DNA of 64,000 bases from Clostridiales bacterium (GCA_022508285.1 JAFLVN010000001.1:1-64000), one strand, 5' to 3'. Counted from the stretch's first letter, positions 45,209-53,931 are shown. Notes: generated by a model not told the origin, from the letters alone. Program-made: numbers and translations.

Positions 45209-45308
45209 ACGCCGAAAACCGTAGGCTGGATTGATTTCAGCCGTGAGCGGTTTACGACACTATTATAAAAAATCGCGACAAATCGCGCTACTGCACGATT
45301 TGCGCGAA
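45209..45308 (+). repeat. Family B intergenic element, copy 2 (before tsf)
   Basis: Same plan as 6037 and 57466. AAACCG/CGGTTT encloses GGCTG/CAGCC; then CGCG/CGCG encloses CAAATCG/CGATTTG. The shared blocks ACGCCGAAAA, TTTACGAC and CTACTGCAC are present. AAGGAG follows 4 nt later. Confidence 0.85.
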
Positions 45309-45321
45309 AAAAGGAGTATAT

Positions 45322-46224
45322 ATGGCATTCACTGCAAAGGACGTAATGGAGCTCCGCGATAAGAGCGGTGCGGGCATGCTGGACTGCAAAAAGGCTTTAA
45401 CCGACGCAGACGGCGATATGGAAAAGGCTGCCGAGCTGCTCCGTGAGCGCGGAATAGCAAAGGCTGTTAAAAAGGAAGGCAGAATTGCCGCCGAAGGCGT
45501 TGTAGGCGCATTCGTATGCGCTAAGTGCGGCACGGGCGTTCTCCTTGAAATCAACTGCGAGAGCGACTTCGTTTCCCGCGGCGAAAAGTTCCACGGCATT
45601 GTGGACGCAGTTGCGGAAGTTATCGCAAAGAATAAACCCGCCGACGTAGAAGCTCTTAACGGATGCAAGCTCGGCAACGAAACCGTTAAGGATTTTATCG
45701 TAAATCAGACCGCCGTTATAGGCGAAAAAATTTCAATCCGCCGCTTCGAAATCTACGATAACGCAGGCAAGATTGAAACGTATATCCACATGGGCGGCAA
45801 AGTAGGCGTTATGGTAGACGCCGCTGCCTTCACCGCAGGCGCAGAGGAGGTTCTGCACGATGTGGCTCTGCAAATCGCCGCTTCCAAGCCCTCTTATATC
45901 TGCCGTGAGGAAGTTCCCGCCGATGTTCTTGCAAAGGAAAAGGAAATTATGCTCGTTCAGATGCAGAACGACCCGAAGAATGCGTCGAAGCCCGCAAACA
46001 TTCTTGAAAAGATTGTCGAAGGCAAGCTCGGCAAGTTCTATCAGGACAACTGCTTACTCGAGCAGCCCTTCGTCAAGGACGACAGCTTAACCGTAGCGCA
46101 GGTTATCGGCAACAAGTTCAAGGTTGCACGCTTTGCCCGCTTTGAAATGGGCGAGGGCCTTGAAAAGAAGAACGAAAACCTTCAAGACGAAGTTGCAAAA
46201 CAGATTGAGTCAATGAAGAAATAA
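45322..46224 (+). CDS. tsf: Elongation factor Ts
   Basis: A 300-aa EF-Ts, the GDP exchange factor for EF-Tu. N-terminal LRDKSGAGMLDCKKALTDAD and the Tu-contact ESDFVSR are conserved. AAGGAG precedes the ATG. Second gene of the rpsB-tsf pair, then a terminator. Confidence 0.98.
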   Translation: MAFTAKDVMELRDKSGAGMLDCKKALTDADGDMEKAAELLRERGIAKAVKKEGRIAAEGVVGAFVCAKCGTGVLLEINCESDFVSRGEKFHGIVDAVAEVIAKNKPADVEALNGCKLGNETVKDFIVNQTAVIGEKISIRRFEIYDNAGKIETYIHMGGKVGVMVDAAAFTAGAEEVLHDVALQIAASKPSYICREEVPADVLAKEKEIMLVQMQNDPKNASKPANILEKIVEGKLGKFYQDNCLLEQPFVKDDSLTVAQVIGNKFKVARFARFEMGEGLEKKNENLQDEVAKQIESMKK

Positions 46225-46230
46225 AAATGA

Positions 46231-46256
46231 GCGGAGCGTTTAGCTCCGCCTTTTTT
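46231..46256 (+). terminator. tsf terminator
   Basis: GCGGAGC (46231-46237) with GCTCCGC (46243-46249), then T6. Confidence 0.92.
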
Positions 46257-46271
46257 ATTTCTTGCTGCCGC

Positions 46272-46394
46272 TGCGCTGCATATATACTTCGCAATACGGC
46301 GTCGAGTTTGCGCACTTCTCGGTCACGTACTTCTGTGTACGCTCCCGTCGTCGCTTACGCACTCTTCTTGTCTTGTTCGCATCTCTGCACCGCC
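46272..46394 (+). repeat. Family A element, copy 9
   Basis: End stem GCGCTGCA/TGCACCGC with one mismatch. Apical stem CGTAC/GTACG with loop TTCTGT. It lies just after the tsf terminator, on the tsf strand. Confidence 0.87.
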
Positions 46395-46406
46395 ATAGAT
46401 ATTAGG

Positions 46407-46679
46407 CTATGTGTCGTATATGTATGAAATTAAAACTTTCAGACAAATATACATATCTTCTAATTCCCTATACATTTGCTCTTGCGTTTTAATTATGGGC
46501 TCAGCTTGTTCCCATTTATCGCAGCCTTCCGCAAACGGAAATTTCAGCAATTCTTTATAACTCATTTGCCGCCTTATAGTGCAGTGCCCGCACTTTGTCT
46601 TTTGCAAGTAATCTGTTCGTCTTATATAGTGCTGTATGAAAAATCTGCAATTATTGCAAGACGGTGTTTCATTTTTCAT
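46407..46679 (-). CDS. Small four-cysteine protein, partner of divergent HTH (module 4)
   Basis: A 90-aa protein with two CxxC motifs (PSCNNCRFF near residues 7-15 and KCGHCTIRR near 31-39), a probable zinc-ribbon-like fold, and a helical C-terminal half. The ATG at 46679 sits 8 nt after GGAG; an ATG six bases upstream is too close. The upstream promoter carries a 14-bp palindrome. Function unknown. Confidence 0.65.
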   Translation of the reverse strand: MKNETPSCNNCRFFIQHYIRRTDYLQKTKCGHCTIRRQMSYKELLKFPFAEGCDKWEQAEPIIKTQEQMYRELEDMYICLKVLISYIYDT

Positions 46680-46715
46680 TTGCATTTCTCCGTTTTAAAA
46701 CTAAAGTTCTAAAAT

Positions 46716-46770
46716 ATTATATTAAAACTATAGTTTTAAGTCAAGCATTTTAGCATTATAGTTCTATAAT
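46716..46770. promoter_or_regulatory. Divergent promoters with a 14-bp palindrome (module 4)
   Basis: Minus strand TTGACT (46739-46744), 17 nt, TATAAT (46716-46721). The spacer holds the perfect palindrome AAAACTATAGTTTT (46724-46737). On the plus strand a TATAAT (46765-46770) ends 6 nt before the HTH start. Half-site-like TATAGTT recurs near 46757. Confidence 0.75.
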
Positions 46771-46776
46771 TTAAGT

Positions 46777-46983
46777 ATGAGTTTTAGTGAAACACTTAAA
46801 GAATTGATGGCAGATGGAAAGGTGTCCCAACAAGAGCTTGCAAAAAATATAGGATATTCCCAAAGGGCTATATCAAAATGGGTGAACGGAGAATCCGAGC
46901 CTACGGAAAGCGCAATTCGCAAATGTGCTTTGTATTTTGGAGTTTCAAGTGACTATCTTTTAGGTTTAACTGATAAAAAATAA
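46777..46983 (+). CDS. XRE-family HTH regulator (module 4)
   Basis: A 68-aa single-domain Cro/C1-type regulator: VSQQELAKNIGYSQRAISKWV is the helix-turn-helix (about residues 16-36). TATAAT is followed by TTAAGT and then the ATG, predicting a leaderless mRNA. Divergent from the four-cysteine protein, with a shared palindrome. Confidence 0.88.
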   Translation: MSFSETLKELMADGKVSQQELAKNIGYSQRAISKWVNGESEPTESAIRKCALYFGVSSDYLLGLTDKK

Positions 46984-46985
46984 AT

Positions 46986-47020
46986 AGTGGCGCTGTTGTT
47001 TTTTGCCGGCGCTATTTTTT
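46986..47020 (+). terminator. Possible terminator of the module 4 HTH gene
   Basis: An imperfect stem AGTGGCGC with GGCGCTAT and a T6 tail. Weaker than the other terminators. Confidence 0.45.
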
Positions 47021-47060
47021 ATGTAGTAAACCTTTTTCTTTTAATTTATGGAAAATAATT

Positions 47061-47089
47061 GAAATTTATCTTGCGGTATGCTATAATAT
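47061..47089 (+). promoter_or_regulatory. pyrH operon promoter
   Basis: TTGAAA, 17 nt, TATAAT, 27 nt before pyrH. Confidence 0.85.
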
Positions 47090-47116
47090 CGTGGAGTGAG
47101 TATAAAAGGAGATTTT

Positions 47117-47827
47117 ATGACACCCAAATATAAGAGAGTTTTAATTAAACTTTCGGGCGAGGCGCTTGCGGGCAAGCAGGGGCACGGTTTGGACGAAAGC
47201 GTAATTTCAGGCGTTGTAGAGCAGATTAAAGCCGTGCACGACATGGGCGTGGAAGTGGCGCTGGTTATCGGCGGAGGTAACTTCTGGCGGGGACGCCAGG
47301 GCAAAAGAATGGACCGCACAACAGCCGACCATATGGGAATGCTGGCTACCGTTATGAACTCGCTTGCAATGATGGATGCACTCGAGCAGCGTGGCATACC
47401 CACCCGCGTGCAGACGGCGCTAATAATGACTTCAGTCGCAGAGCCGTACATTTTGAGGAAAGCTTTGCACCACTTTGAAAAAAAGAGGGTAGTTATAATG
47501 GCTTGCGGTACGGGCAATCCCTATTGCTCTACAGACACTGCTGCGGCACAGCGTGCATGCGAAATTCAGGCTGACGTACTTATGATGGCAAAGAATATCG
47601 ACGGCATTTACGACAGCGACCCCAAGCTCAACCCCGCCGCCAAGAAGTACGAACATATCAACTATCTCGATATAATCAAAAACGGCATAAAAGCAATGGA
47701 CACAACCGCCGCAACCATGTGCATGGAAAACAACATCCCCGTAATCGCTTTCGGCTTGGACGATAAAAATTCCATTGTGCGGGTTGTGTGCGGGGAACGT
47801 CTCGGAACTGTAATCGATAATAATTGA
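47117..47827 (+). CDS. pyrH: Uridylate kinase
   Basis: A 236-aa UMP kinase of the amino-acid-kinase fold, making UDP. RVLIKLSGEALAG (start), GGGNFWRG and TNPYCSTDTAAAQRA-like segment (TGNPYCSTDTAA) are conserved. The ATG at 47117 follows AAAGGAGAT; a longer in-frame start at 47096 lies within the leader. First gene of pyrH-frr-uppS-cdsA. Confidence 0.97.
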   Translation: MTPKYKRVLIKLSGEALAGKQGHGLDESVISGVVEQIKAVHDMGVEVALVIGGGNFWRGRQGKRMDRTTADHMGMLATVMNSLAMMDALEQRGIPTRVQTALIMTSVAEPYILRKALHHFEKKRVVIMACGTGNPYCSTDTAAAQRACEIQADVLMMAKNIDGIYDSDPKLNPAAKKYEHINYLDIIKNGIKAMDTTAATMCMENNIPVIAFGLDDKNSIVRVVCGERLGTVIDNN

Positions 47828-47842
47828 TAAGGAGCATAAAAT

Positions 47843-48409
47843 ATGATAGAGCAGGTGGAAGAAATACTTCTCGTTTTAGACGACAAGCTTACAAAGACTT
47901 TAAGCGTTTTAAAGGAAGATTATGCGTCGGTTCGCGCAGGCCGTGCCAACCCTCATATTCTCGATAAGGTAATGGTTGACTATTACGGCGCACCCACGCC
48001 AATCAACCAGACTGCAAATATCTCCGTGCAGGAGGGCAGATGCCTTGTAATATCTCCTTGGGACGCCTCTTTATTAAAGGGTATCGAAAAGGCGTTACAG
48101 GTATCCAACATCGGCATAAATCCCACCAACGACGGCAAGGTTATAAGGCTTGTATTCCCCCAGCTCACCGAGGAGAGAAGGCGCGACCTCTGCAAACAGA
48201 TAAAGAAAATGGGTGAGGACGCCAAGGTTGCACAGCGCAACGTCCGCAGAGACGCTCTAGAAGGTCTTAAAAAATTAAAGACCGATAAGCTAATATCCGA
48301 AGATGAATACGCTTCCTACGAAAAGGAAGTAGAGAAGTCCGTTTCCGACGCAACGGCTCAGGTAGACGCCGCTGCGGCTGCCAAAGAAAAGGAGATAATG
48401 ACCGTTTAA
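47843..48409 (+). CDS. frr: Ribosome recycling factor
   Basis: A 188-aa RRF that splits post-termination ribosomes with EF-G. Conserved VRAGRANPHILDKVMVDYYG and GKVIRLVFPQLTEERRRDL. AAGGAG precedes the start; the stop overlaps the uppS start by one base. Confidence 0.98.
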   Translation: MIEQVEEILLVLDDKLTKTLSVLKEDYASVRAGRANPHILDKVMVDYYGAPTPINQTANISVQEGRCLVISPWDASLLKGIEKALQVSNIGINPTNDGKVIRLVFPQLTEERRRDLCKQIKKMGEDAKVAQRNVRRDALEGLKKLKTDKLISEDEYASYEKEVEKSVSDATAQVDAAAAAKEKEIMTV

Positions 48410-49098
48410 TGGTTCTATCATCTCTGCCCCGTCACGTTGGGCTGATTATGGACGGCAACGGCAGGTGGGCTAAAAAGCGGCTCATGCCCCGAACGTTGGG
48501 GCACAATGCCGGCATGAACGCCATGATTGAGCTTGCAAGGCATTCAAAAGAGCTCGGAATAAACTATCTCACCGTGTACACGCTTTCCACCGAAAACCTT
48601 GCAAACCGCCCCAAGGACGAGCTTGAAGGGATTTTCAACCTGTTAAGAAAGTACTTTTCGGTGTACGTGAAAAAGCTCTACAAAAACGGAGCGAGAGTAA
48701 AGGTTATAGGTGATATTTCCCCATTGCCTGCGGACGTTAAAAAGCTCTTGGAGGACGGCGAAAAAAATTCGCCCGCTACAGCTGATTTTACTTTGACGTT
48801 CGCCATAAATTACGGCGGCAGAGCCGAAATCGTGCGAGCGGTGAAGGCTCTCGGTGCGTGTGGAGAGCAAATTTGCGAAGAGGCTTTAAGCAAATATATG
48901 TACACCGCAGAGCTCCCCGACCCCGACTTAATAATAAGAACGGGCGGAGAGGTGCGGCTTTCAAACTTTCTTTTATGGCAGGCGGCGTACGCCGAACTGT
49001 ATTTCACCCCCGTGCTGTTTCCCGATTTTTCATGCGACGAGTTTGACAAGGCGCTTGAAGAATTTGCAAAAAGAAACCGCAGATTCGGCGGGGTGTGA
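48409..49098 (+). CDS. uppS: Undecaprenyl diphosphate synthase (isoprenyl transferase)
   Basis: A 229-aa cis-prenyltransferase that makes the C55 carrier lipid for cell wall synthesis. HVGLIMDGNGRWAKKR (catalytic Asp at about residue 15), YTLSTENLANRP and the RTGGEVRLSNFLLWQAAYAE segment are present. It begins in TAATG shared with frr. Confidence 0.96.
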   Translation: MVLSSLPRHVGLIMDGNGRWAKKRLMPRTLGHNAGMNAMIELARHSKELGINYLTVYTLSTENLANRPKDELEGIFNLLRKYFSVYVKKLYKNGARVKVIGDISPLPADVKKLLEDGEKNSPATADFTLTFAINYGGRAEIVRAVKALGACGEQICEEALSKYMYTAELPDPDLIIRTGGEVRLSNFLLWQAAYAELYFTPVLFPDFSCDEFDKALEEFAKRNRRFGGV

Positions 49099-49164
49099 CA
49101 CTTTAAAACAATAGATTACGCATACGTGTTTAATTTTTTGCGTTTTGCACAAATGGAGTATAAT

Positions 49165-50106
49165 ATGGAAACTGTTAATATGCCCCCTCAGGAGGGCAAA
49201 AAGAATATGAAGCCCCGCCTCATCACGGCTGCCGTATATCTGGTGGCGTGGGTGGCACTGTGCGCCATGAAATGGGTTGTGCCCCAAGGGTACGGCGCTC
49301 TCGGCTTCGACGTGCTTTTCTGTGCAATATCCGTTCTCGGAAGCATGGAGTTTATCAGGGCGATAGGCGGAATTTCCTTCCCACAGCGAGCATTCACAAT
49401 AGCCTTTGCGGCAGTAGTCGTTCCGCTGAACGTAGTCGTTCAAATGACCATGCAGGCAGGACTTCTTGCCGTCGTGGTTGCATTCGTGGTCTATGTTATG
49501 TTCCTTATGGCAACCTCGGTGTTCGATCCCATTCGTTCAACCGTTAAGGGCACGATATCCTGCGTGTTCTGTATGCTTTACTGCGGCATACTGTCGGCTG
49601 TGCTTTCCTCGATAAACCATCTTGGAAACAACTCAATGGCGGCAATACTCGTGCTGTTTATGGCAACCGTTCTGTGCGACACAGGCGCATTTGTTTTCGG
49701 TTCTCTGTTAAAGAGATGGCTTCCCTGGAAGCTTTCACCCAAGCTCTCGCCCAATAAAACGGTTATCGGCGCAATAGGCGGAATTATCGGCGGAATTATC
49801 GGCGGAATCCTCGCTTACCTCATTATCGGACCTCTCGGAACGGGCGTTTGGGGCGGCTACAACGGCATTGAACTCTACTTCCCGAGCGACAGAATCGCAC
49901 CCATCGTCACATTTATTTTAGTGGGCATTGCAACCGCCGTCATGGCGCAGATAGGCGATTTGTTCGAAAGCGCAATAAAGCGGGAGTGCGGCATAAAGGA
50001 CATGGGTAAACTTCTCCCCGGACACGGCGGCGTTTTAGACCGTTTCGACAGCATGCTGTACTGCTCGGTAGTGGTTTTATTGGTATTCGGAACAATAATC
50101 GCTTAA
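49165..50106 (+). CDS. cdsA: Phosphatidate cytidylyltransferase
   Basis: A 313-aa membrane enzyme making CDP-diacylglycerol. About eight spans and the C-terminal signature SAIKRECGIKDMGKLLPGHG followed by GVLDRFDS. The ATG at 49165 follows GGAG at 6 nt; upstream in-frame ATGs at 49126 and 49153 lack a good site. Follows uppS as in many Firmicutes. Confidence 0.95.
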   Translation: METVNMPPQEGKKNMKPRLITAAVYLVAWVALCAMKWVVPQGYGALGFDVLFCAISVLGSMEFIRAIGGISFPQRAFTIAFAAVVVPLNVVVQMTMQAGLLAVVVAFVVYVMFLMATSVFDPIRSTVKGTISCVFCMLYCGILSAVLSSINHLGNNSMAAILVLFMATVLCDTGAFVFGSLLKRWLPWKLSPKLSPNKTVIGAIGGIIGGIIGGILAYLIIGPLGTGVWGGYNGIELYFPSDRIAPIVTFILVGIATAVMAQIGDLFESAIKRECGIKDMGKLLPGHGGVLDRFDSMLYCSVVVLLVFGTIIA

Positions 50107-50137
50107 ATTCCGTATATACTTATATTTATGGAAAAAT

Positions 50138-50161
50138 CGCCCCGCGGATAATCGTGGGGCG
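50138..50161 (+). other. Intercistronic hairpin between cdsA and dxr
   Basis: CGCCCCGCG pairs with CGTGGGGCG around a short loop. No T-run, so it may slow degradation or attenuate rather than stop transcription. Confidence 0.45.
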
Positions 50162-50197
50162 TTGTCATTAAAAATAACATTAACGGGTATAATATAA

Positions 50198-51298
50198 ATG
50201 AAAAATATTGCGCTCATCGGAAGCTGCGGGTCAATCGGGCGGCAGGTTTTAAAAGTGGTAAGGGCCCACCCCGATAAGTTTAAAATAGTTGCGCTCGTTT
50301 CAAATTCGCCGTCTGCGGAATTTACTCGGCAGGTTGAAGAATTCAAGCCCGAACACTCTGCGTTAGCTTCGGAGGATAGGGAGGGTGCGCTTGCCGCTGC
50401 GGAGCTCGACTGCGTAGATTTGGTATTCAACGCCGCAAGCGGTTTTGCGGGGTTGGAGTACAGCTTGTGCGCCGCCCGTGCAAGTAAGACCGTAGCGCTT
50501 GCCAACAAGGAGACTTTGGTGTGCGGAAGCGATATAATTGCGCCCGAAATATCGAAATGCGGCGGCAAAATCGTACCCGTGGACAGTGAACATTCGGCAA
50601 TATGGCAGTGCCTTAATTTTGATTGTTCCAAGCCTGTAAAGCGGCTCATAATAACCGCAAGCGGCGGTGCGTTCAAAGGGTTCACTCCCGAACAGCTTAA
50701 AAACGTCACGCCCGAGCAGGCTTTAAATCACCCCACCTGGAAGATGGGCAAAAAGATAACGGTAGACAGTTCAACGCTCATGAACAAGGGCTACGAGGTG
50801 ATAGAGGCGCACGCCCTGTACGGCACACCGTACAGCCGCATACAAACGGTAATCCAGCCTCAGAGCATAGTGCACTCAATGGTGGAGTTCGAGGACGGTG
50901 CAATTTTGGCTCAGCTCAGCTATCCCACAATGGAACTGCCCATACAGATTGCGCTCACTTACCCCGAAAGATATTCGTGCGGAGTTGAACCCATGGATTT
51001 TTCCAAGGCGTTTTCACTCGGCTTCGAGCCGCTTGAACGCAAGCGCTATCCGCTTTTCGATTTGGCCTTACGCTGCGGCGAGGCGGGCGGTACTCTCCCC
51101 TGCGTAATGAACGCCGCAGACGAGGTGGCGGTTAATGCCTTTTTGAATAAAAAATTAGCGTTCACCGATATTTTTAGGGTGGTTGACGGCGTAATATCCG
51201 TCACCGAATATGAAAAGGTTACAAGTTTTGAACAGCTTGCCGAAGTTGATAAAACGGCTCGTCAATTAGCTGATAAAATAATTAAATCACTGAAATAA
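50198..51298 (+). CDS. dxr: 1-deoxy-D-xylulose 5-phosphate reductoisomerase
   Basis: A 366-aa MEP-pathway enzyme. NADPH site IALIGSCGSIGRQ (3-15), metal and substrate motifs PVDSEHSAIWQ and ITVDSSTLMNKGYEVIEAH are intact. It feeds the isoprenoid precursors used by uppS two genes upstream. The start has no strong Shine-Dalgarno. Confidence 0.97.
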   Translation: MKNIALIGSCGSIGRQVLKVVRAHPDKFKIVALVSNSPSAEFTRQVEEFKPEHSALASEDREGALAAAELDCVDLVFNAASGFAGLEYSLCAARASKTVALANKETLVCGSDIIAPEISKCGGKIVPVDSEHSAIWQCLNFDCSKPVKRLIITASGGAFKGFTPEQLKNVTPEQALNHPTWKMGKKITVDSSTLMNKGYEVIEAHALYGTPYSRIQTVIQPQSIVHSMVEFEDGAILAQLSYPTMELPIQIALTYPERYSCGVEPMDFSKAFSLGFEPLERKRYPLFDLALRCGEAGGTLPCVMNAADEVAVNAFLNKKLAFTDIFRVVDGVISVTEYEKVTSFEQLAEVDKTARQLADKIIKSLK

Positions 51299-51308
51299 GG
51301 TAATTTAT

Positions 51309-52442
51309 TTGGATAAATTTATAAGCGTAATGTCTACGGTCGGCTCAATATTGCTTGCAATACTTATATTGCTTGTAATGATAACCGTGCACGAATTCGG
51401 GCATTATCTCGCCGGAAAGGCTCTGAAATTCAAAATAAACGAGTTTGCAATCGGCTTCGGCCCCAAGCTCTTCAAGCGCACGTCAAAGCGTACGGGCGAA
51501 GTTTTTTCGGTGCGTGCGCTGCCGCTCGGCGGCTTCTGTGCGTTCGAGGGCGAGGACAATGAGAGCGCAAGCGAGAACGCCTTCAACAAAAAGGCGCCCT
51601 GGAAGCGGATAATCGTGCTTATAGCCGGACCGCTGATGAACTATCTGCTTGCCCTTCTTTTGATAATAATATCCATGTTCGCATTCGGGCAGATGATGTT
51701 CAAGGTCGGCTCAATTGCGCCCCCGCCCGACGACAGCTATATAGGATATACTCTCGAAGAGGGCGACGTTCTTTTAAAGATAGAGGGCAAAAATATTTAT
51801 CTCACAACAGACGCCATGTCCGCTTTAAAAGGTAAAAAAGAAGGGCAAATTGTAGACGTTCTTGTTTTTAGGGGCGGCAAGGAACAGGAAGTAAAAATTA
51901 AGCTTTACGCCGGCTGTGATTTTTCAAGCTCAACCGAAACAAGCAAGCTGTGGCGAGCCTTAGGCGTTGGTACGTACGGCGTGCCTGTGGGCGAAGACGA
52001 GGAGGGCAACACCACATACTCGTACTACTTCGATTTAGGGGTACAAAGCTACCGCTTCGGGTTCTTCCGTACGATAGGTCACTCCTTTCAGTATTCCTGG
52101 CGGATTGCCGGCACAATATTCAAAATTCTCGGCGAACTTTTAACGGGACATATCGGTCTCAGCGCTATGGGCGGACCGGTGACAACCATAAAAATGACCA
52201 GCCAGATTGCCACGCAATCGGCGCAAAGTTTCTTTGAAATTGCGGCATATATAGGGGTCAATCTCGCCGTGTTCAACCTTTTGCCCATACCCGCACTCGA
52301 TGGCAGTAAAGTAATATTCTGCCTAATAGAATGGATTTTCCGCAAGCCCGTACCCCGAAAGGTGGAGGCAATTATCCACGCCGTAGGGTTTGTTGCGATA
52401 TTAGGATTTGCTGTTTTAGTTGATATATTACAATTTGTATAA
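51309..52442 (+). CDS. rseP: RIP metalloprotease RseP
   Basis: A 377-aa site-2 protease that cuts membrane-spanning substrates such as anti-sigma factors. HEFGH at residues 28-32 and NLLPIPALDG near the C terminus supply the zinc site; one PDZ domain lies around residues 130-210. The start is TTG, with AAGG about 9 nt upstream; the next ATG would cut the first span. Terminator follows. Confidence 0.95.
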   Translation: MDKFISVMSTVGSILLAILILLVMITVHEFGHYLAGKALKFKINEFAIGFGPKLFKRTSKRTGEVFSVRALPLGGFCAFEGEDNESASENAFNKKAPWKRIIVLIAGPLMNYLLALLLIIISMFAFGQMMFKVGSIAPPPDDSYIGYTLEEGDVLLKIEGKNIYLTTDAMSALKGKKEGQIVDVLVFRGGKEQEVKIKLYAGCDFSSSTETSKLWRALGVGTYGVPVGEDEEGNTTYSYYFDLGVQSYRFGFFRTIGHSFQYSWRIAGTIFKILGELLTGHIGLSAMGGPVTTIKMTSQIATQSAQSFFEIAAYIGVNLAVFNLLPIPALDGSKVIFCLIEWIFRKPVPRKVEAIIHAVGFVAILGFAVLVDILQFV

Positions 52443-52447
52443 ATTAA

Positions 52448-52486
52448 AGCAGCAGGCGCAAATTTGCGCCTGCTGCTTTTTATTTT
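52448..52486 (+). terminator. Terminator after rseP
   Basis: Perfect 15-bp arms (52448-52462 with 52463-52477), then TTTTATTTT. Confidence 0.94.
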
Positions 52487-52496
52487 ATATGTTAGC

Positions 52497-53756
52497 TTAT
52501 TCAGCCCGTTCAGTCTCTACAGCCGTTGTTTCTGTATTTTCAACGTGTTCGGGCTCTGCAGTCGTTGCTTCTGCGGTTTCGACATGTTCGGCTTTCTTGC
52601 TGCCGAGAAGGATGTAGCGGTCAACCTGCTTTGTGAAGTTTTTGGAAGTGAACAGCAGTACGCCGATAACCACTACCGTAATAACTTCGGGCACTATATA
52701 CAGTGCGTTGTATATAAGCGAATATACGTAGGCATTGTTGAAACCTTCCCAGTATTCTGCATACCATACGCCGAACGAACCGAACGCAAACGCTCCCGAG
52801 AAGAAGTGAGCAATATAGCGTAAAACTCCTGCAATACCTGCACCGAGAGCAAATTGAGCTCTTGCATTGCCCTTGAACAGATTGAAATTTCTTATCATAC
52901 CCGTAAGTCCGAGAGCGGAGAAGGCTACGAGGTAGTCAAGCACGAACTGCGCAGGATGCACCACATAGGGGTCTTGAATTGCCTGCAGACAGCCGTAAAC
53001 AAGACCGGCGATAACGCCCTTGCGCATACCGTACATATACGAAAAGAGCATAAGCGGCAGCATTGAAGCAAAAGTAATCGAACCGCCGAAAGGCATTTTT
53101 AATATTCTTATGTAGGATAATGCAAACGACATAGCTACGCATACCGCCGCAAAAGTCAGCGAGCGTGTGTCCCAGCCCGTCGAATTTCTGTCAAAAATAA
53201 TGGCGAACGCCGCAATGACGGCAACAAGAATGACTGCGGAAATGTACAGTCCGATTGAATTTACGTCCTCTGCGCTTTCAAACCAGTTGGGCTCGATATA
53301 ATCTCCGCTGGCAAAGTGGAAACCCATACATATCACCGCTGCAATCAGTGCCGCACCGGTGAGGCTTGCGGCAGTGATTTTAACCCATTTTAAGGGCTTC
53401 AAGTAAATTGCCAGAGCGCTGCCTACGGCTACAAGTACAAATACAAGCAGAGGATAGTATAGCAGGGGGAAGAAGTATTCCTCTTCGCCCTTCACCTCGA
53501 GGAAATAACAAACGGTGAAGAGCACAATCGCAGTAACAACGTATGCCAAGATAGCGCATAAGCTAATTTTGTTTACCAGCGGTTGTTTGTCTTTGGGAAT
53601 TACCAGCTTGCACACCAATATGCCAAGAGTGATTGCAATGGCAATCCACAGCATTGACGAGCGGCTTGCGTTGGTAAGCCCGTCGAAGTTCGTAAAGTAC
53701 TGCTTAATTTCATCAAAGAAATACTCACTGAACGCCGAAAGTAATGAAGAAACCAT
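52497..53756 (-). CDS. thiT: ThiT-type thiamine ECF transporter component with N-terminal membrane extension
   Basis: A 419-aa membrane protein. Residues about 205-385 look like ThiT, the thiamine-binding S component of ECF transporters (AMSFALSYIRILKMPFGGSI, then GCLQAIQDPYVVHPAQFVLD). About 200 extra N-terminal residues add roughly five spans, which ThiT alone lacks. The C terminus is Glu/Thr-rich. AAAGGAGG precedes the ATG. A TPP riboswitch and terminator upstream confirm the thiamine link. No ECF ATPases are nearby. Confidence 0.88.
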   Translation of the reverse strand: MVSSLLSAFSEYFFDEIKQYFTNFDGLTNASRSSMLWIAIAITLGILVCKLVIPKDKQPLVNKISLCAILAYVVTAIVLFTVCYFLEVKGEEEYFFPLLYYPLLVFVLVAVGSALAIYLKPLKWVKITAASLTGAALIAAVICMGFHFASGDYIEPNWFESAEDVNSIGLYISAVILVAVIAAFAIIFDRNSTGWDTRSLTFAAVCVAMSFALSYIRILKMPFGGSITFASMLPLMLFSYMYGMRKGVIAGLVYGCLQAIQDPYVVHPAQFVLDYLVAFSALGLTGMIRNFNLFKGNARAQFALGAGIAGVLRYIAHFFSGAFAFGSFGVWYAEYWEGFNNAYVYSLIYNALYIVPEVITVVVIGVLLFTSKNFTKQVDRYILLGSKKAEHVETAEATTAEPEHVENTETTAVETERAE

Positions 53757-53778
53757 TAAAGACCTCCTTTTACCGCCG

Positions 53779-53815
53779 AAAATAAAAGCACTCCCCGAAA
53801 ATTTAGGGAATGCCC
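53779..53815 (-). terminator. Riboswitch-controlled terminator
   Basis: Minus strand GCATTCCC and GGGAGTGC stem followed by TTTTATTTT, placed between the TPP aptamer and thiT. Confidence 0.8.
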
Positions 53816-53821
53816 GAAAAA

Positions 53822-53911
53822 ATCTCTTTGCCTATCGCTCAAGTATTACCTTGCCGATTCAAAGGGTATAATCTCAGCCGTGCGTTTCAGGTTTTGCACA
53901 GCACCCCCGAC
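53822..53911 (-). ncRNA. TPP riboswitch (THI element)
   Basis: Minus strand carries GTCGGGGGTGC, then GGCTGAGATTATACCC and GATAGGCAAAGAGA, the conserved THI-box order. With TPP bound it should favour the downstream terminator and lower thiT expression. Confidence 0.88.
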
Positions 53912-53931
53912 GGAATTTAATTTATAATCAA

